A stretch of 64,000 nucleotides of DNA from Rana temporaria (Eukaryota > Chordata > Amphibia > Anura > Ranidae). The notes under the pieces were generated by a model. The model ran no database searches, had not been told where the DNA came from, and saw nothing but the letters and a program-made list of their open reading frames with translations. Made by a program: the position numbers and the translations under genes. The stretch is from the NCBI RefSeq assembly GCF_905171775.1, contig NC_053491.1, forward strand, positions 297,320,799-297,384,798. The letters run 5' to 3'. Shown in pieces: positions 33,374 to 44,582 of the stretch (positions within the stretch are counted from its first letter, which is position 1; every line of letters starts with the position of its first letter).

Positions 33374-34396
33374 CAGGGTGGATATAAATCGATGATTTAA
33401 AAAAAAAAAATTGCAGTAAAACTTTATCTAAAGCTAGTTTTCTATTTAAGATACATTAATAATTTAGTTTATTCAGCATGAAATGGAGCTTAGTTATTTG
33501 ACATGAGGCTGCTTATTTTCATTTTTGGTAAACTCATTTAATGAATCCAAGCTCTACAAGCAGAGATGACATGCACTGCATTGATGCATTCACACAATTT
33601 CACAGTAACCACGAGATAAACCAAAGTTCAGGAATATTCCTTTATCCCATTGTTTTGCAAATCGATGTACACTATAAACTGTATGATTGAATCGTTTTTG
33701 ATATCGCTGTTTTACTAACCTGACAGGTTAATTTTTGCAAACAAAATGAATGTTTCCTATTTAGCATAATAAAGATGCCAACTGCCAGCAAGAATAAGTC
33801 CTTACATTTAAAGAGCACCTGTCATTTCAGATCTATCATGGCAGCCCATTAGCAGGCATCCACTGACCTGCTGCCGCCACCTCCATCACTTTGTTGTGTC
33901 ACTGCCGCATCTCCAGCCGTCCCATTAAAGTAAATGGGATTGTCGGTGAGTCAATAGTGAGTCAGAGGAGGATCTGCTGCGGGACAGATTAGACAGTTGC
34001 TCTTTAAAGATTATGATTTTAAATTTAAATCAAGCCTTTTTACTAGTGATTTAAATCATGATTCTGCCTAGGTTCACATGGGATCGATTTGTCATGCAAT
34101 TTGAGAGATCAAATCGCATGACAAGTCGCAGCCTATTGGCTGCAATGGAACTATTCCAATCGGTGGGACACTGATTTTGCGGCGCTGCACCAATTTGCAA
34201 AAGTAGTTCCTCCACTACTTTTGCCAATTTCAGGTGCGGCATCAAAAGACATACGTGTATGAAGCCACACAGGTGTCTATCAAGTAGCACCTGAAATCAC
34301 ACTGACTTCGCTACTTTGAAATCAAAGTAGCATCAATGTATACCAGGGCTTTAATCGTGATTTAAAATCGACTTGATTTAAATCAAATCCACCCTG
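33374..34396. mobile_element. hAT element (CAGGGTGGATNTAAATC)
   Basis: Left end CAGGGTGGATATAAATCG; right end, inverted, CAGGGTGGATTTGATTTAAA. It is flanked by the perfect 8-bp duplication CTGAGAAG (33366-33373, 34397-34404). No hAT transposase frame is visible in its 1023 bp, so it is non-autonomous. A nested element occupies about 34066-34350. Confidence 0.92.
34066..34350. mobile_element. Nested MITE-like insert in hAT element
   Basis: Sequence starting CTAGGTTCACATGGGATCG interrupts the repeated ATTTAAATCATGATT-like interior of the hAT element, which resumes near 34352 with TAATCGTGATTTAAAATCG. It contains CATGCAATTTGAGAGATC followed by a near inverse copy. Ends and family are approximate. 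Confidence 0.45.
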
Positions 34397-34404
34397 CTGA
34401 GAAG

Positions 34405-34620
34405 AACAGACATCCTCCAACTCTTAGAACTGGAGGTGTCCCATCACTGTGAAGAGGCCTTTGCACCAATCTTGGCTGGTTTGGAGGGCCAGGGGGTCCT
34501 GTACTAACATAATCAGTAAAGTCTGCACAGTCAGAATCAGTACTGTACTGACCTAACCAAAAAGGTCAGGAGAAACAGAATCTGTACTATACGACATCAG
34601 GAACATGCTTACCTTCAGAT
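34405..34620 (-). pseudogene. DIRS-like relic upstream of RT
   Basis: After the hAT target duplication, minus-strand coding-like sequence resumes, with Pro- and Gly-rich short frames consistent with the segment upstream of the RT. It is too short and decayed to name a domain. Confidence 0.35.
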
Positions 34621-36367
34621 AGCGCATGTTAATGTAAAACACCAATATGGGCCAGAGGGAATGAGCCCCAACTAATCCTCCAAATAATCATTACAGGCAT
34701 GCCAAAGAAGTACAAACATATGGCAAACAAGAAGGGTATGTGTGGTCTATGTCAAACAAAGTGAACCAATCCTCCCACAAATAGCTGGCATAAATACAAA
34801 CGGTAGAAAACAGCACATTGAGGAGAAACCCATCAATAAAAAAAAAAAAACAACCACAAGGAAAACCTTTATGTCATACAATGCAAGCACGGTTCATGAT
34901 AATAAAGCAAAACCACCAAGCCAGAACCACCAGGTCCAAAAGTAAAAGAACAGCATCATACAAATAAGTTCAGAAAACCACAACCAATTCAGAATGTGGC
35001 TAAACTTAGACATTTATACAGTGTGTATAATGGTTTAAAAGGCTAAGTTTACCTTTACAAATGCAATTTTTTTTTTTTTTGCAAGGAAAAAAATATTTGC
35101 ATTTATTAGGTTTACAAAATGTTTAAAGCCATGTATTTGGGTATTACAAGCAGTACCTACGATGTGCGAGTGCCATTAATGCTGCTCAGACCAGAGATTA
35201 GAAGAAATGGACAATGCTTTCTGGCAGATATTCGGTTTTGTGAACTTACTAATAAAAGAGTGCACTAAAATTCCAAAATTGTGGAGGTAGCTAGGCATTG
35301 ACCCCAACAGCTTTGGTGATCTACTGAAGGCCATGGCCTATCTGACCTACTCAAAAATCTAGCACAGGCTTTTCTGTGTCCTGTGCACTCTGCGGTCTTA
35401 TCTCAAGTCATGTTAATATTCCTTCCCAATTCACCTCTGCAGAGTGCAGAACATCCCTATGTTATATAAAGCAGAGAACAGGAAAGATGTTTGTAGTTCT
35501 AACACACTTTCCATGCTGGGGTGACAAAGCCACTCTTCCAAAGTTAACAGTAAAGGAGTGTTGTCACCTGAAATAGGAAGGGTTTTACTGGTAAATCAAC
35601 AGATGAAAAAAAAATTTAAAAGCCCCAAAAAAAAAAAAAAAAAAAAAAAAAACAACAATGCAGTCACCACATTTAAAGACTGGTAAGCTGCAATACATAA
35701 CATTTTTGTTCTTGAATTTAGATACACATTAAGAGGCGATTTAAAGCATTTGGTCTAAAAAACACCAAAATCCAGTATATGTCTATACAGTACAGGCTAT
35801 TTGCCTGTAAAAGACAGACAGCAGATGCTGCCACAACAAAAAGCAGTAATTTATTCTGACAGTCTCAGGTGTGTAATAACCACAATGACTGCATCAGCCC
35901 CTTCCTGCTTTGGGTTTAGAAATCTAAGTCTCTTAAAAACTGTAATCAAAAATCTAATTCCCACAAATGTCTGCTAAACCAGAGATATGACATTTACAGT
36001 CATTTACCAGTTTTTTAGACGCAGTCATTATAATTGCAAAATGGGGAATATAAGCTTATAAATGTATGCTTCTACATTCTGTTTACGCACTAGCATAAAA
36101 TTCATGGCCTGTTCACCTTTATTGATCTTACGCAGGAATATATTAAACCCTTTCCCTACAGCTCTAAATGCCAGGAGGCAAGCATTCTGATCATGTGATT
36201 TAATGTCATAGCAGTCACATGATCAGAAACTCCCAATCACAAGTATACATCGGGAGCTTTCCTTGAGATTGTAGTTAATGTGTGTACTCCATTCAACCAC
36301 AGACAGGTGTGGACACCTCACCCATCTCCACCAATGTTTCTGTCACTCATTCTGCCTGAACAGCGTA
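34621..36367. other. No gene recognised
   Basis: Contains A runs near 34838 and 35627-35652 and a T run near 35070. Nothing that I can support as a gene, RNA or bounded repeat. If the PCBD2 assignment is right, this is likely intron sequence. Confidence 0.5.
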
Positions 36368-36375
36368 ATCTAAAC

Positions 36376-36681
36376 CAGTGGTCTCCAAACTGCGTCCCGA
36401 GGGTCGGATGCAGCCCTTTGCTTGCCTTTATCCGGCCCTTGGGGCACTATCCCTCCCATCTGACACCGACAATGGAGCACCATTTCTTTCACTGACACAA
36501 CTAATAGAGCACTATTCCTCCCTATGATACCAGCAATGGGGCACTATTCCTCCCCCTAATACCAGATGTTTACTAACAACGACGCCAGGAAAATTTCCAC
36601 TCCCGCTGGCCAAAGTCTGGCCCTCCAAGAGTCTGAAGGACAATAAACTCGCCCTTTGTTTAGAATGTTTGGAGACCCCTG
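36376..36681. mobile_element. hAT element (CAGTGGTCTCCAAAC)
   Basis: Left terminus CAGTGGTCTCCAAACTGCG; right terminus, inverted, CAGGGGTCTCCAAACATTC. It is flanked by the perfect 8-bp duplication ATCTAAAC (36368-36375, 36682-36689). The interior has two imperfect copies of a GGGCACTATTCCTCCC phrase. Non-autonomous, 306 bp. Confidence 0.92.
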
Positions 36682-37069
36682 ATCTAAACAAACCCTTTTT
36701 CCCAAAATGGGAAACTCCTACCAGGCACCCTGCTCATACTGCCACAAACTATGCCACCTGCAGTGTTCCCTATTACATGACCTATTGTTTTTAGAAAAAA
36801 AAAAGCCCTGTACTATTGTATGTACATATCAAAGTCATATAGACATACACAAACACTACAGTCAGTTTGAGTGGAAATTGATTACCCCATCACCATGTTT
36901 TGGATATTAAGAGAAAACCCAGGCAAAAGAAATCTTCAGAACTTTTATCCAGGAAGTGTTCCTGAAAGTAGAGTTCACCATAATGCACATATATTTTATT
37001 TTTTAGAATAGCAAGTTTATGAATAACCAATTCTAACCAATTCAACAGTTTACACTGATTTCAAGTCAC

Positions 37070-37201
37070 CTGGTTGAAGGTCTTGAAGGCAAACTCTTTG
37101 TAGATAGCATCTCTAGCAGTGACCTCAATCCACCCCAAAGACTGCAGTTGTTGCAGAGTGTGTGTCCTTTCTTCAGGAGTTAGAAGGTGAGCCTCTGAAG
37201 T
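37070..37201 (-). CDS. PCBD2: Exon of pterin-4a-carbinolamine dehydratase 2
   Basis: One internal coding exon, 132 bp and exactly 44 codons, phase 0 at both ends. On the minus strand it is preceded by a pyrimidine-rich tract ending CAG (37202-37204) and followed by the donor GTGACT (37069-37064). The translation includes HLLTPEERTHTLQQLQSLGW, then ARDAIYKEFAFKTFNQ. This matches the start of the dehydratase fold of PCBD proteins; the RDAIYKEF..FNQ wording favours PCBD2 over PCBD1. The enzyme dehydrates carbinolamine pterin to recycle tetrahydrobiopterin, and the family also acts as a dimerisation cofactor of HNF1. The following exon, which should hold the catalytic HHPEW segment, was not found at lower coordinates, nor was the first exon above 37201. 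Confidence 0.86.
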
Positions 37202-37204
37202 CTG

Positions 37205-37578
37205 CCAAACAAAAACAAAAAATCATAAAATTGGAAAGTTACATCATCATTTTCAAGTTGATAAATACAACCCAGAAATGTAAGGTTTAAAGGCCATCAC
37301 CACTACAGTCTATGAAAACCATGGCTTCTATGAAATATAACCCAACAAACAATTATAACCCAGAAGGTTCTAGCGAGAATGAATAAAAAGGAAACAATGT
37401 ATGATTGCACTGCTCAAATAAAAATCTTAATATCACAAATCTATATAACATATAATACTGTAATAAAGTGCCAACAAATCTGTACAAAAACTAAAATGTC
37501 CAAATATACGAATAGAAAAAAAGTCCCAACTGTCCATAGAAAGTGCTCTGAATAATGCATCTTCATAGGAAAAACAGT
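37205..37578. other. Intron-like sequence upstream of PCBD2 exon
   Basis: AT-rich sequence between the exon acceptor and a MITE. No further coding segment is recognisable. Confidence 0.5.
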
Positions 37579-38317
37579 GGCCCAGATTCAGCATAGCTTG
37601 CGCTTTATTTGCGCGGGCACAGGGCAACGATTTTGCCCTGCGCCCACGCAAATATTTTGCGCTGCCCTCGATTCACGGAGCAGTAGCTCCGTGAACTGCG
37701 AGTGCACGCCGGCAAATTTGCCCGGCGTAAGCGCGCGCAAGTTAAATGATCCCGCCGGGGGCGGGAATCATTTAAATTAGGCGCGCTCCCGCGCCGAGCG
37801 TACAGCGCATGCTCCGTCGGGAAACTTTCCCGACGTGCATTGCGGCAAATGACGTCGCAAGGACGTAATTTGCTTCAAAGTGAACGTGAATGGCGTCCAG
37901 CGCCATTCACGAATCACTTACGCAAACGCCGTGAAATTCAAATTTCACAGCGCGGGAGCGGCGGCTATACTTTAGCATTGGCTGCCCCTACTATTAGAAG
38001 GGGCAGCCTTGCGCTAAAGTAGCCGTACGGAAACTCCGTACCTGGCTTGCGCGGGGCCCGCGCAAGCTTGTCAATCAAGGGTAGTATGCAATTTGCATAC
38101 TACACGCTGATACACAATGGGAGCGCCCCCTAGCGGCCCCCGCAAGAATGCAGCCTAAAATCTGCGAGGCATAAGAGCCTTATGCCGCGCAGATTTTAGG
38201 CTGCAGCCGGTGTAACGAGGTTCCTGAATCAGGAGCACTCGTTACACCGGAGCAAGTCAGCAATTGCGCCGTGTAACCTATGGTTACACGGGCGCAATTG
38301 CTTTCTGAATCTGGGCC
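37579..38317. mobile_element. Foldback MITE, GGCCCAGATTC termini, 3-bp TSD
   Basis: Termini GGCCCAGATTCAGCATAG and, inverted, GGCCCAGATTCAGAAAGC. Flanked by AGT on both sides (37576-37578, 38318-38320). It is GC-rich and highly self-complementary, with arms such as GCGCGGGGCCCGCGC near 38048. Same family structure as 32344-33019. Confidence 0.85.
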
Positions 38318-38399
38318 AGTGTGTTATGCTCCTTAAATCCACTCTGTACTCCATTATAAAATAGTGCTCCATCACCAGGTGAATTGCACGCAGACCTTA

Positions 38400-38990
38400 A
38401 AAGGAGTTATAAACCCTCAGTTTTTCACCTTAATGCATTCTACATATTTTTGGTAAAAAAATTAAAAATTACAATAAGCGTATATTGGTTTGAGCAAAGG
38501 TTATAGCGTCTACAAAATAGGGGATAGATTTATGGAATTTTTTACTTTTTTTTTTTTTACTAGTAATGTCAGCGAGCTATGATTTTTAGCCGGACTGCGA
38601 CATTGCGGCTGACAGATCGGACACTTTTTTGAGACCACTGGCATCTATTATTTTAAAAATGCACCGATTACTGTATAAACGTCACAGGCAGGGAAGGGTT
38701 AAACACCAGGGGAGATCAAGGAATTTAATGTGTTCCCAACTGTGGGGGGGGGGGGAGATGGGAATGACTGGAGGTGGGGACATATCGCTGTTCCCAATCA
38801 CTAGGAACAGCAGATCTGTCTCTCCTCCACTGTCAGAATGGGGATGTGTGTGTATACATACACACATCCCCATTCTGGCTCTCTTGCCTGTGATCACAGG
38901 TGGCCAGGGGACAACGTGGCCACGCGCATCGGGTACCCGCCATGCAATGGGAGTGCAAGGGTGCCTGCTATTGCCCCTAAAAGGTTCCAA
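38400..38990. repeat. Decayed TTAA-family element
   Basis: Interior blocks shared with 55540-56000: ACATATTTTTGGTAAAAAAA, AGGTTATAGCGTCTACAAAA, GGGGATAGATTTATG, ATGCACCGATTACTGTATAA and GGCAGGGAAGGGTTAAA. A palindrome TGTGTGTATACATACACACA lies near 38847. Neither terminus is recognisable. Confidence 0.55.
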
Positions 38991-39064
38991 CATACACCTA
39001 TGGCGATTTGTGGGATCATACCAACCTGCCAAGTAGAAGCTGGATTATTGGAAGCAACCAGACA

Positions 39065-39601
39065 CATGACACATACACACACGATAATTTTTCGGCCTGA
39101 AAGAAAACGTAATTTTTCAGCATGTCCAAAAAACGAAGTTTTTCCAACTTCATCATTAAAAACGACGTTGCCCACACACCATCGTTTAAAAAAAATTATG
39201 AACAAAGCGCGGTGATGTACAACGGCACTCTAAAGGGGAAGTTCTATTCGCCTTTGGGCTGCTTTAGCCGATTCCTTGTTAGTAAAAGACGATTCACGCT
39301 TTTTTGTCTGTTACAGCGTGATGAATGTGCTTACTCCATTATGAACGGTAGTTTTAGCAGAACGAGCGCTCCCATCTCATAACTTGCTTCTGAGCATTCG
39401 CTGGTTTAAAACGTCGTTTTAGCCCACACACGATAATTTTTTACTACCCCGAAAAACGAAATTTTTTAAAACTACGTTACAAAATGCAGCATGTTCGAAA
39501 CTGAAAAACGATGTGCAGCCCACACACGATCATTTTAAATGACGTTTTTAAAAACGTTTTTTTTTTTCATGACGAAAAATGATTGTGTGTACGCGGCATT
39601 A
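39065..39601. mobile_element. Compound of ACACACGATNATTTT MITE halves
   Basis: At least four inverted or direct copies of a CACACACGATAATTTT-like terminus occur (about 39074, 39172, 39424, 39521). The right end, inverted, is TAATGCCGCGTACACACAAT. It looks like several snapback copies fused or nested. The terminus resembles the compact MITE at 6335. Confidence 0.65.
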
Positions 39602-39815
39602 GAGAATAATATGCACAATGTGGTTAAAATGATAAATTTAATTAAACTGGAGAGCAATAAATCACATAAATTCTATATTTTGGTTTGTAGTACAGAACAA
39701 TGATGTTTAGACCGAGACGTAAAGAACAGTAGTATTAGACAACATTATGTACTTCCAGGTGCTCATTAAGGCCATTTGGTGACAAATATCCAAAAATATA
39801 AATCCAAAAAAATTC
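39602..39815 (-). pseudogene. Penelope-like element, inverted 3' fragment
   Basis: On the minus strand it reads ACCAAATGGCCTTAATGAGC, then CCTGGAAGTACATAATGTTG, and continues through ATTGCTCTCCAGTTTAATTA to CATTGTGCATATTATTCTC. The same order occurs on the plus strand at 40870-41060. It holds the last codons of the endonuclease and the 3' untranslated region only. It lies head-to-head with the larger copy. Confidence 0.8.
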
Positions 39816-41130
39816 AACATGGGCTACTGGAAGGAATAACCCCTTTTCCAAACACGTAGCGTTCTATGGCCAGAATATCAATGACATCCTCCTTATTTGG
39901 GGAGGTGCCCCAGACTTGTTCTCGTCCTTTGTGGCCCACTGTAAAGTGAACTCTCTAGGGCTATCCTTCACTCATGCGATTGATCCAGGCGAAATCATCT
40001 TTCTGGACCTGGTTCTGTGACATGAAGGAGGTGCGGTCATCAGCAAGAACCATAATAAACCCACTAGTGGGAATGCTTACCTCCACTATTTTAGCTGCCA
40101 TAATCCCGTGTGGAAACGTAACATCCCTGGGGGACAAGGTTACGCAGAAATTGCTCATGGACGGAGGATTATATTACACAGGGTACCTTTTCACGCTTAT
40201 TAAGGAGGCCTTTAATGCTAAAATAAATCCCCAACATAAAAGACAGGAACAGCTAATCAGATAACAATACCAATACAATTAAAATAATCAACACCTTTAA
40301 TGACAAATATAGGTCAGTTTCTAAAATTCTCAAACATTATGGGATATTAAAACTAGATCAGAGATTGGCTTCCACATTGCCTCCAGCTCCTCAGGTCATG
40401 TTTAGAAGAGCATGCATGTTTAAAAAAAAAATTAGCCCCCAGTAATCTACAGACCACCAAAAAAAAAAAATGTCTACGATATCAGATCCTATTTCGTTAA
40501 CAGAGTTGGGATTTTTCAATGTAAGAAAAGGGGATGTCTCACATGGGCGTACGGAAATAGTTGACAAAAAAGGGAAAAAAAAAAACTTTCAAAACAATCA
40601 ATTCATCACATGCTCCACCGAGTTTGTCATCTATGTTCTACGGTGTCCCTGTGGCCTGCTTTATGTAGGTCGTACCATGCGCACTTTGCAAGCACTGCAG
40701 ATTCATACACAAGGGCTTTGACAAACAGTATTATTTGCCATTTCCTTCAGGAGCACAATACAAATTTCAGATGCCTGGAGGTGATGGCGATCAAAGCTAT
40801 CCCCAAAGGTACCTTCACAGACAATGAAAGGTTCTCTCTCCTTTGTACAATTTATAATTTTGGAACTTTGTTACCAAATGGCCTTAATGAGGACCTGGAA
40901 GTACATAATATTGGCTAATGCTACAGTTCATCAAGCCTGGGTTTAAACATCTTTGTTATGTACTACACACCATAATATCGAATTTATGCGATTTATTGCA
41001 CTCCAGTTTAATTATTTTTATAAAAGTCTAACCTCATTGTGCATATTATTCTCCTCAATGAACTTCTACGTTCACATTATTTTTTGTTTATTTTTATTTT
41101 TTTTCCCAATAATACATTTTTATGTAGACA
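39816..41130 (+). pseudogene. Penelope-like element: RT tail and GIY-YIG
   Basis: The relic starts in the C-terminal part of the reverse transcriptase: an INDILLIWGGAPDLF block near 39880 (the catalytic YxDD region, first Asp changed to Asn), LGLSFTHAIDPGEIIFLDL near 39958, and a NIPGGQGYAE-like block near 40120. After stops and a shift comes the GIY-YIG endonuclease. It has FVIYVLRCPCGLLYVGRT at about 40623-40676 and an ERFSLLCTIYNFGTLLPNGLN block near 40825-40875. RT followed by GIY-YIG is diagnostic of Penelope-like elements. The 5' two thirds are missing. Confidence 0.88.
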
Positions 41131-42568
41131 TTTCAGCATAACATACATAGATTTGTATTTTTTGATCAAGTGTGATTGATCAAATATGTAATATCAAGTA
41201 CATTGAATAGGTAATATGTTCTACATCATGGAAAGGGCACCGATGGGTTAACTGGTAATAGCTCTGTCCCTCAGGTCTGCCCACTCCCCGCCCTATAACC
41301 AAGTTTAAAAGCTTGTCCTAGGTAATGCCCACATTTGATGAGTTTGCACGATTGAAACTGAAATACAATTATTGAAAGGGTTGGGCCAGATGCTAGATGT
41401 CCTTCAGCCAGAGCCAGGCAGTCTCAGATTTGCTGCAGGTGCCCTCCTCTCTCACTTTTACACTTTGCCGCAACATCCTGGGACACATGACAGGCTCTAG
41501 GGAGCTGTGGTTTTATGCACATAGTGCAGTGCAACTTCTGCATGAGCAGTGGGGAGCCAGCTGTGAAGCTGCAAGGAGTCAGTTGGCTTCCTGTCAGAAA
41601 CATGACATTGCCAAGGATACCAAGACCAGCAAAGAACTGGCCCACCTGGTGAGGATAGCGCCGGATCTATGGACAGGTAGGTGGCTTTTTTATTTAAAAT
41701 TAGCATGTAGGCAGGTACGGTGGTGAAAATACACTGCAGGTGGTGCTCAATCGCAGTGACATTGCAGTTGGAGGAAAATTATTCCTTTATGGTTTCATGG
41801 GTCACTAAAGCTATCCAATGGGATGCTGCCAACCCATGCGACTCTGGCAGCCACCTTGGGTCACGCAGAGCCTATTTAAGGCCCTGGCTCCCAAGCTTTG
41901 GGTGCATATCGCATGTGGATAGTGTAAGGACAGGTCATCCATCTGACAGTGCGAGGTTCCAGACAAGTAGGGAAAGGATAGGGCCATATTTCCTGGATAC
42001 CTCCCCATTTGGGTACGAGACTTTCCCTGCTACACATCGTTGTTGTATTCTGTGAGTGTTCCCAGTTAGGGGGGCTTGTAAACTGCTCATGTTCTTGTGT
42101 ACATGGATGGGTCTTTACAAAGCCTGGGGCTGTACTGGCTCAGGTACAAGACAGCTGTGAATGGGTGACCACCTACGCCAGCCGCATCCCTTTTCTCGGA
42201 ACACCGAAAACCAAAAACTGTTTTTCTATACTCAGAAAGCAATTTTGAAGCCCCTTACATATGCGAGACCCCTGTGTACTAAAGTAGAAGGGCAAAAGAT
42301 CAGTCCAATTGGCAGGCAAAAAACATGGTCGATTTACAGGCCGATGTTGGTGCATGTGAAAGTCAGAAATGTGATTTAAAATGGAAGGCAGAGGCATTGT
42401 CGGTATACAGGCTGAGGTTGGTGCACGTGGCAGTCAGAAACGTGGTTTAAAAACATCAGGCAAAGACATCGTCGGTAAACAGGCCAGGGTCAGTTAACCT
42501 GGAAGGTAGAAACATGGTAGCAGGCAAATGATCCACACAGGTATTTGAAATGGGGAAATGGCAGTCTG
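41131..42568. other. No gene recognised; weak tandem phrase
   Basis: The first ~80 bp may be the Penelope-element tail. From 42330 to 42520 a phrase containing ACAGGCC/TGGTGCA and CAGTCAGAAA is imperfectly repeated about three times with a period near 70 bp. Otherwise no coding or repeat assignment. Confidence 0.45.
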
Positions 42569-43475
42569 TTAAAAATAAGGGGACTTAATATGTAATGGAT
42601 GTGTGGCAACTTCTGAAGCAATCTCAGATGCACAGGCTAGGCAAGGAGGGACATTATGGACAAAAATAGCTGGTATCTCACCTAACTCCTCTGCTGCACA
42701 CACAACATCTCTTTCAAATTCTGTGGGGGGAATGTTATAGGGAAAATGTTGCTCATGAAGTCGACTCACACTATTAGAGCAAATGCTTCCTGGGGCTAGT
42801 CCGTGTTGGTAAATCAGGGCAATGATGATGTCTTCAATATTTATGAGGCGATTTGTTGACTTTTGGTAGCTGACAAGCGAATTAAACATGGCCGTATGAA
42901 ATGCAACTTTCTTATACCGAGAACGGGACTTTCAGGTTGACAAATATGGTTGTAGCAACCGATCATTTAAATCCCCCACCCCCCCCCCCCATGTATCTCC
43001 ACCAAGGGGTCATTGTGGATGGTAGAGAGGATGTGGAAATCTTTCATGGCCAACACTTCCTCATTTCTCATGAATGCCGATTCCCCGTTTTGTAATTTTT
43101 TTGTCAATAGATTTTGTTTTTGAAGGTTTTGCAGGCCTGGGTTTGTTTACGGTAAAGGTGGCGAAAAAGGGGCAGGCTGGTATAATAATTGTCCACATAT
43201 AAAAGGTTATCCTTTTTTGAACAGGGGGTATGCCAGCTCCCAGATAATTTTCCCACTGGTTCAAATACATGTGGGGCAGTCACGGTGCTGGGAGTTTTTG
43301 TCTTCGTAAATACAGAATGTGTACATGTATCCAGTGGCTCACACAATTTATTAAAATTTCAACCCTACCTGGCTTCCTTTGACTCGGACTCCGATGCACT
43401 ACCCTCTACTGGCTCGAATTCCAAACCAGAATCAGATAGGAGCTCCCCGCTGCTCTCATCATTTGACATGGTAAG
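42569..43475 (-). pseudogene. piggyBac-type transposase relic
   Basis: On the minus strand, in order: an acidic N-terminal stretch with SDSGLEFEPVEGSASESES (about 43450-43390), then LYVDNYYTSLPLFRHLY near 43200-43150, a core block of piggyBac transposases that carries a catalytic Asp. DFHILSTIH follows near 43050, and a C-terminal MFNSLVSYQKS...IEDIIIALIYQHG near 42889-42800. Much of the region between the N-terminus and the DNYYTS block is deleted, and there are frameshifts. The enzyme family inserts at TTAA, the motif that flanks the abundant element family in this window. Confidence 0.82.
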
Positions 43476-43601
43476 GATTGGCATATGCCTCCTCAGGAGT
43501 GTAAACCCTTTGAGCCATAATGGCGGTACTTATTGGCAGGCCTGTGTGATGTACTGCTGGCGGTGGGTCTGTGTGGTGGTACTAGTGGTGGGCCTGTGTA
43601 G

Positions 43602-44196
43602 ATATACCGATGGCGGTATTAGTGGCGGCCTGTGTGGATATACCGATGGCGGTATTAGTGGCGGCCTGTGTGGATATACCGATGGCGGTATTAGTGGCGG
43701 CCTGTGTGGATATACCGATGGCAGTATTAGTGGCGGCCTGTGTGGATATACCGATGGCGGTATTAGTGGCGGCCTGTGTGGATATAACGATGGCGGTATT
43801 AGTGGCGGCCTGTGTGGATATACCGATGGCGGTATTAGTGGCGGCCTGTGTGGATATACCGATGGCGGTATTAGTGGCGGCCTGTGTGGATATACCGATG
43901 GCGGTATTAGTGGCGGCCTGTGTGGATATACCGATGGCGGTATTAGTGGCGGCCTGTGTGGATATACCGATGGCAGTATTAGTGGTGGCCTGTGTGGATA
44001 TACCGATGGCGGCATTAGTGGCGGCCTGTGTGGATATACGGATGGCGGTATTAGTGGCGGCCTGTGTGGATATACCGATGGCGGTCTGTGTGGATATACC
44101 GATGGCGGTATTAGTGGCGGCCTGTGTGGATATATCGATGGCGGTATTAGTGGCGGCCTGTGTGGATATACCGATGGCGGTACTAGTGGCGAGCCT
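43602..44196 (+). repeat. 36-bp minisatellite, about 17 copies
   Basis: Unit GGCGGTATTAGTGGCGGCC + TGTGTGGATATACCGAT, repeated about 17 times with few changes. One unit has a 12-bp deletion near 44085. Because the unit is a multiple of 3, frames stay open on both strands and give long artefactual open frames (for example GYTDGGISGGLC repeats). I do not regard these as proteins. Confidence 0.95.
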
Positions 44197-44329
44197 TAGT
44201 GGCAGTACTGGTGGCAGGCTTGTGTGGTGGTACCGATGGCGGTACCGATGACAGTCCTGTGTGACAGATCCAGATGGGCTTACAGAACTGACGATCAGTG
44301 TGTGAGGAAAAAGAAGGGATCATATAGTA

Positions 44330-44582
44330 ACCGCCCTCCTGGGTTTACATTTGTGACCGGCTGTGATTGGACACAGCTGGTCACGTGAAAAATTGGCTGT
44401 TAACCATGATTGGGGAAGCGCTGTGTCCGAGGGACACCCACCACCCCCAATTGCCGTGGTGCGGATTCTGTGTACTAATATGACTGGCTGTGATTTGACA
44501 CAGCCGATCATGTGGTAAACAACCAATTTCATTTCACCTCTGGGCATTTAGCTGCATATTGGTCCGGGGCTTAAGTGGTTAA
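44330..44582 (+). mobile_element. TTAA-family right terminus
   Basis: Ends GGTCCGGGGCTTAAGTGG + TTAA (44579-44582), the same end as the elements at 20662 and 47762. The element's left end is not found. The minisatellite and piggyBac relic lie directly upstream, so all may belong to one larger, possibly once-autonomous element. Confidence 0.7.

Noticed and set aside
41325..41370. TTGATGAG...TTGAAAC near the Penelope-like element, as a sixth hammerhead.
   Set aside because: The core begins with U instead of C, no stem II can be drawn between the two conserved blocks, and stem III does not pair.
43189..44251. Long glycine-rich or valine/alanine-rich proteins.
   Set aside because: They are readings of a 36-bp minisatellite in different frames; no start context, domain or conserved flank supports them.
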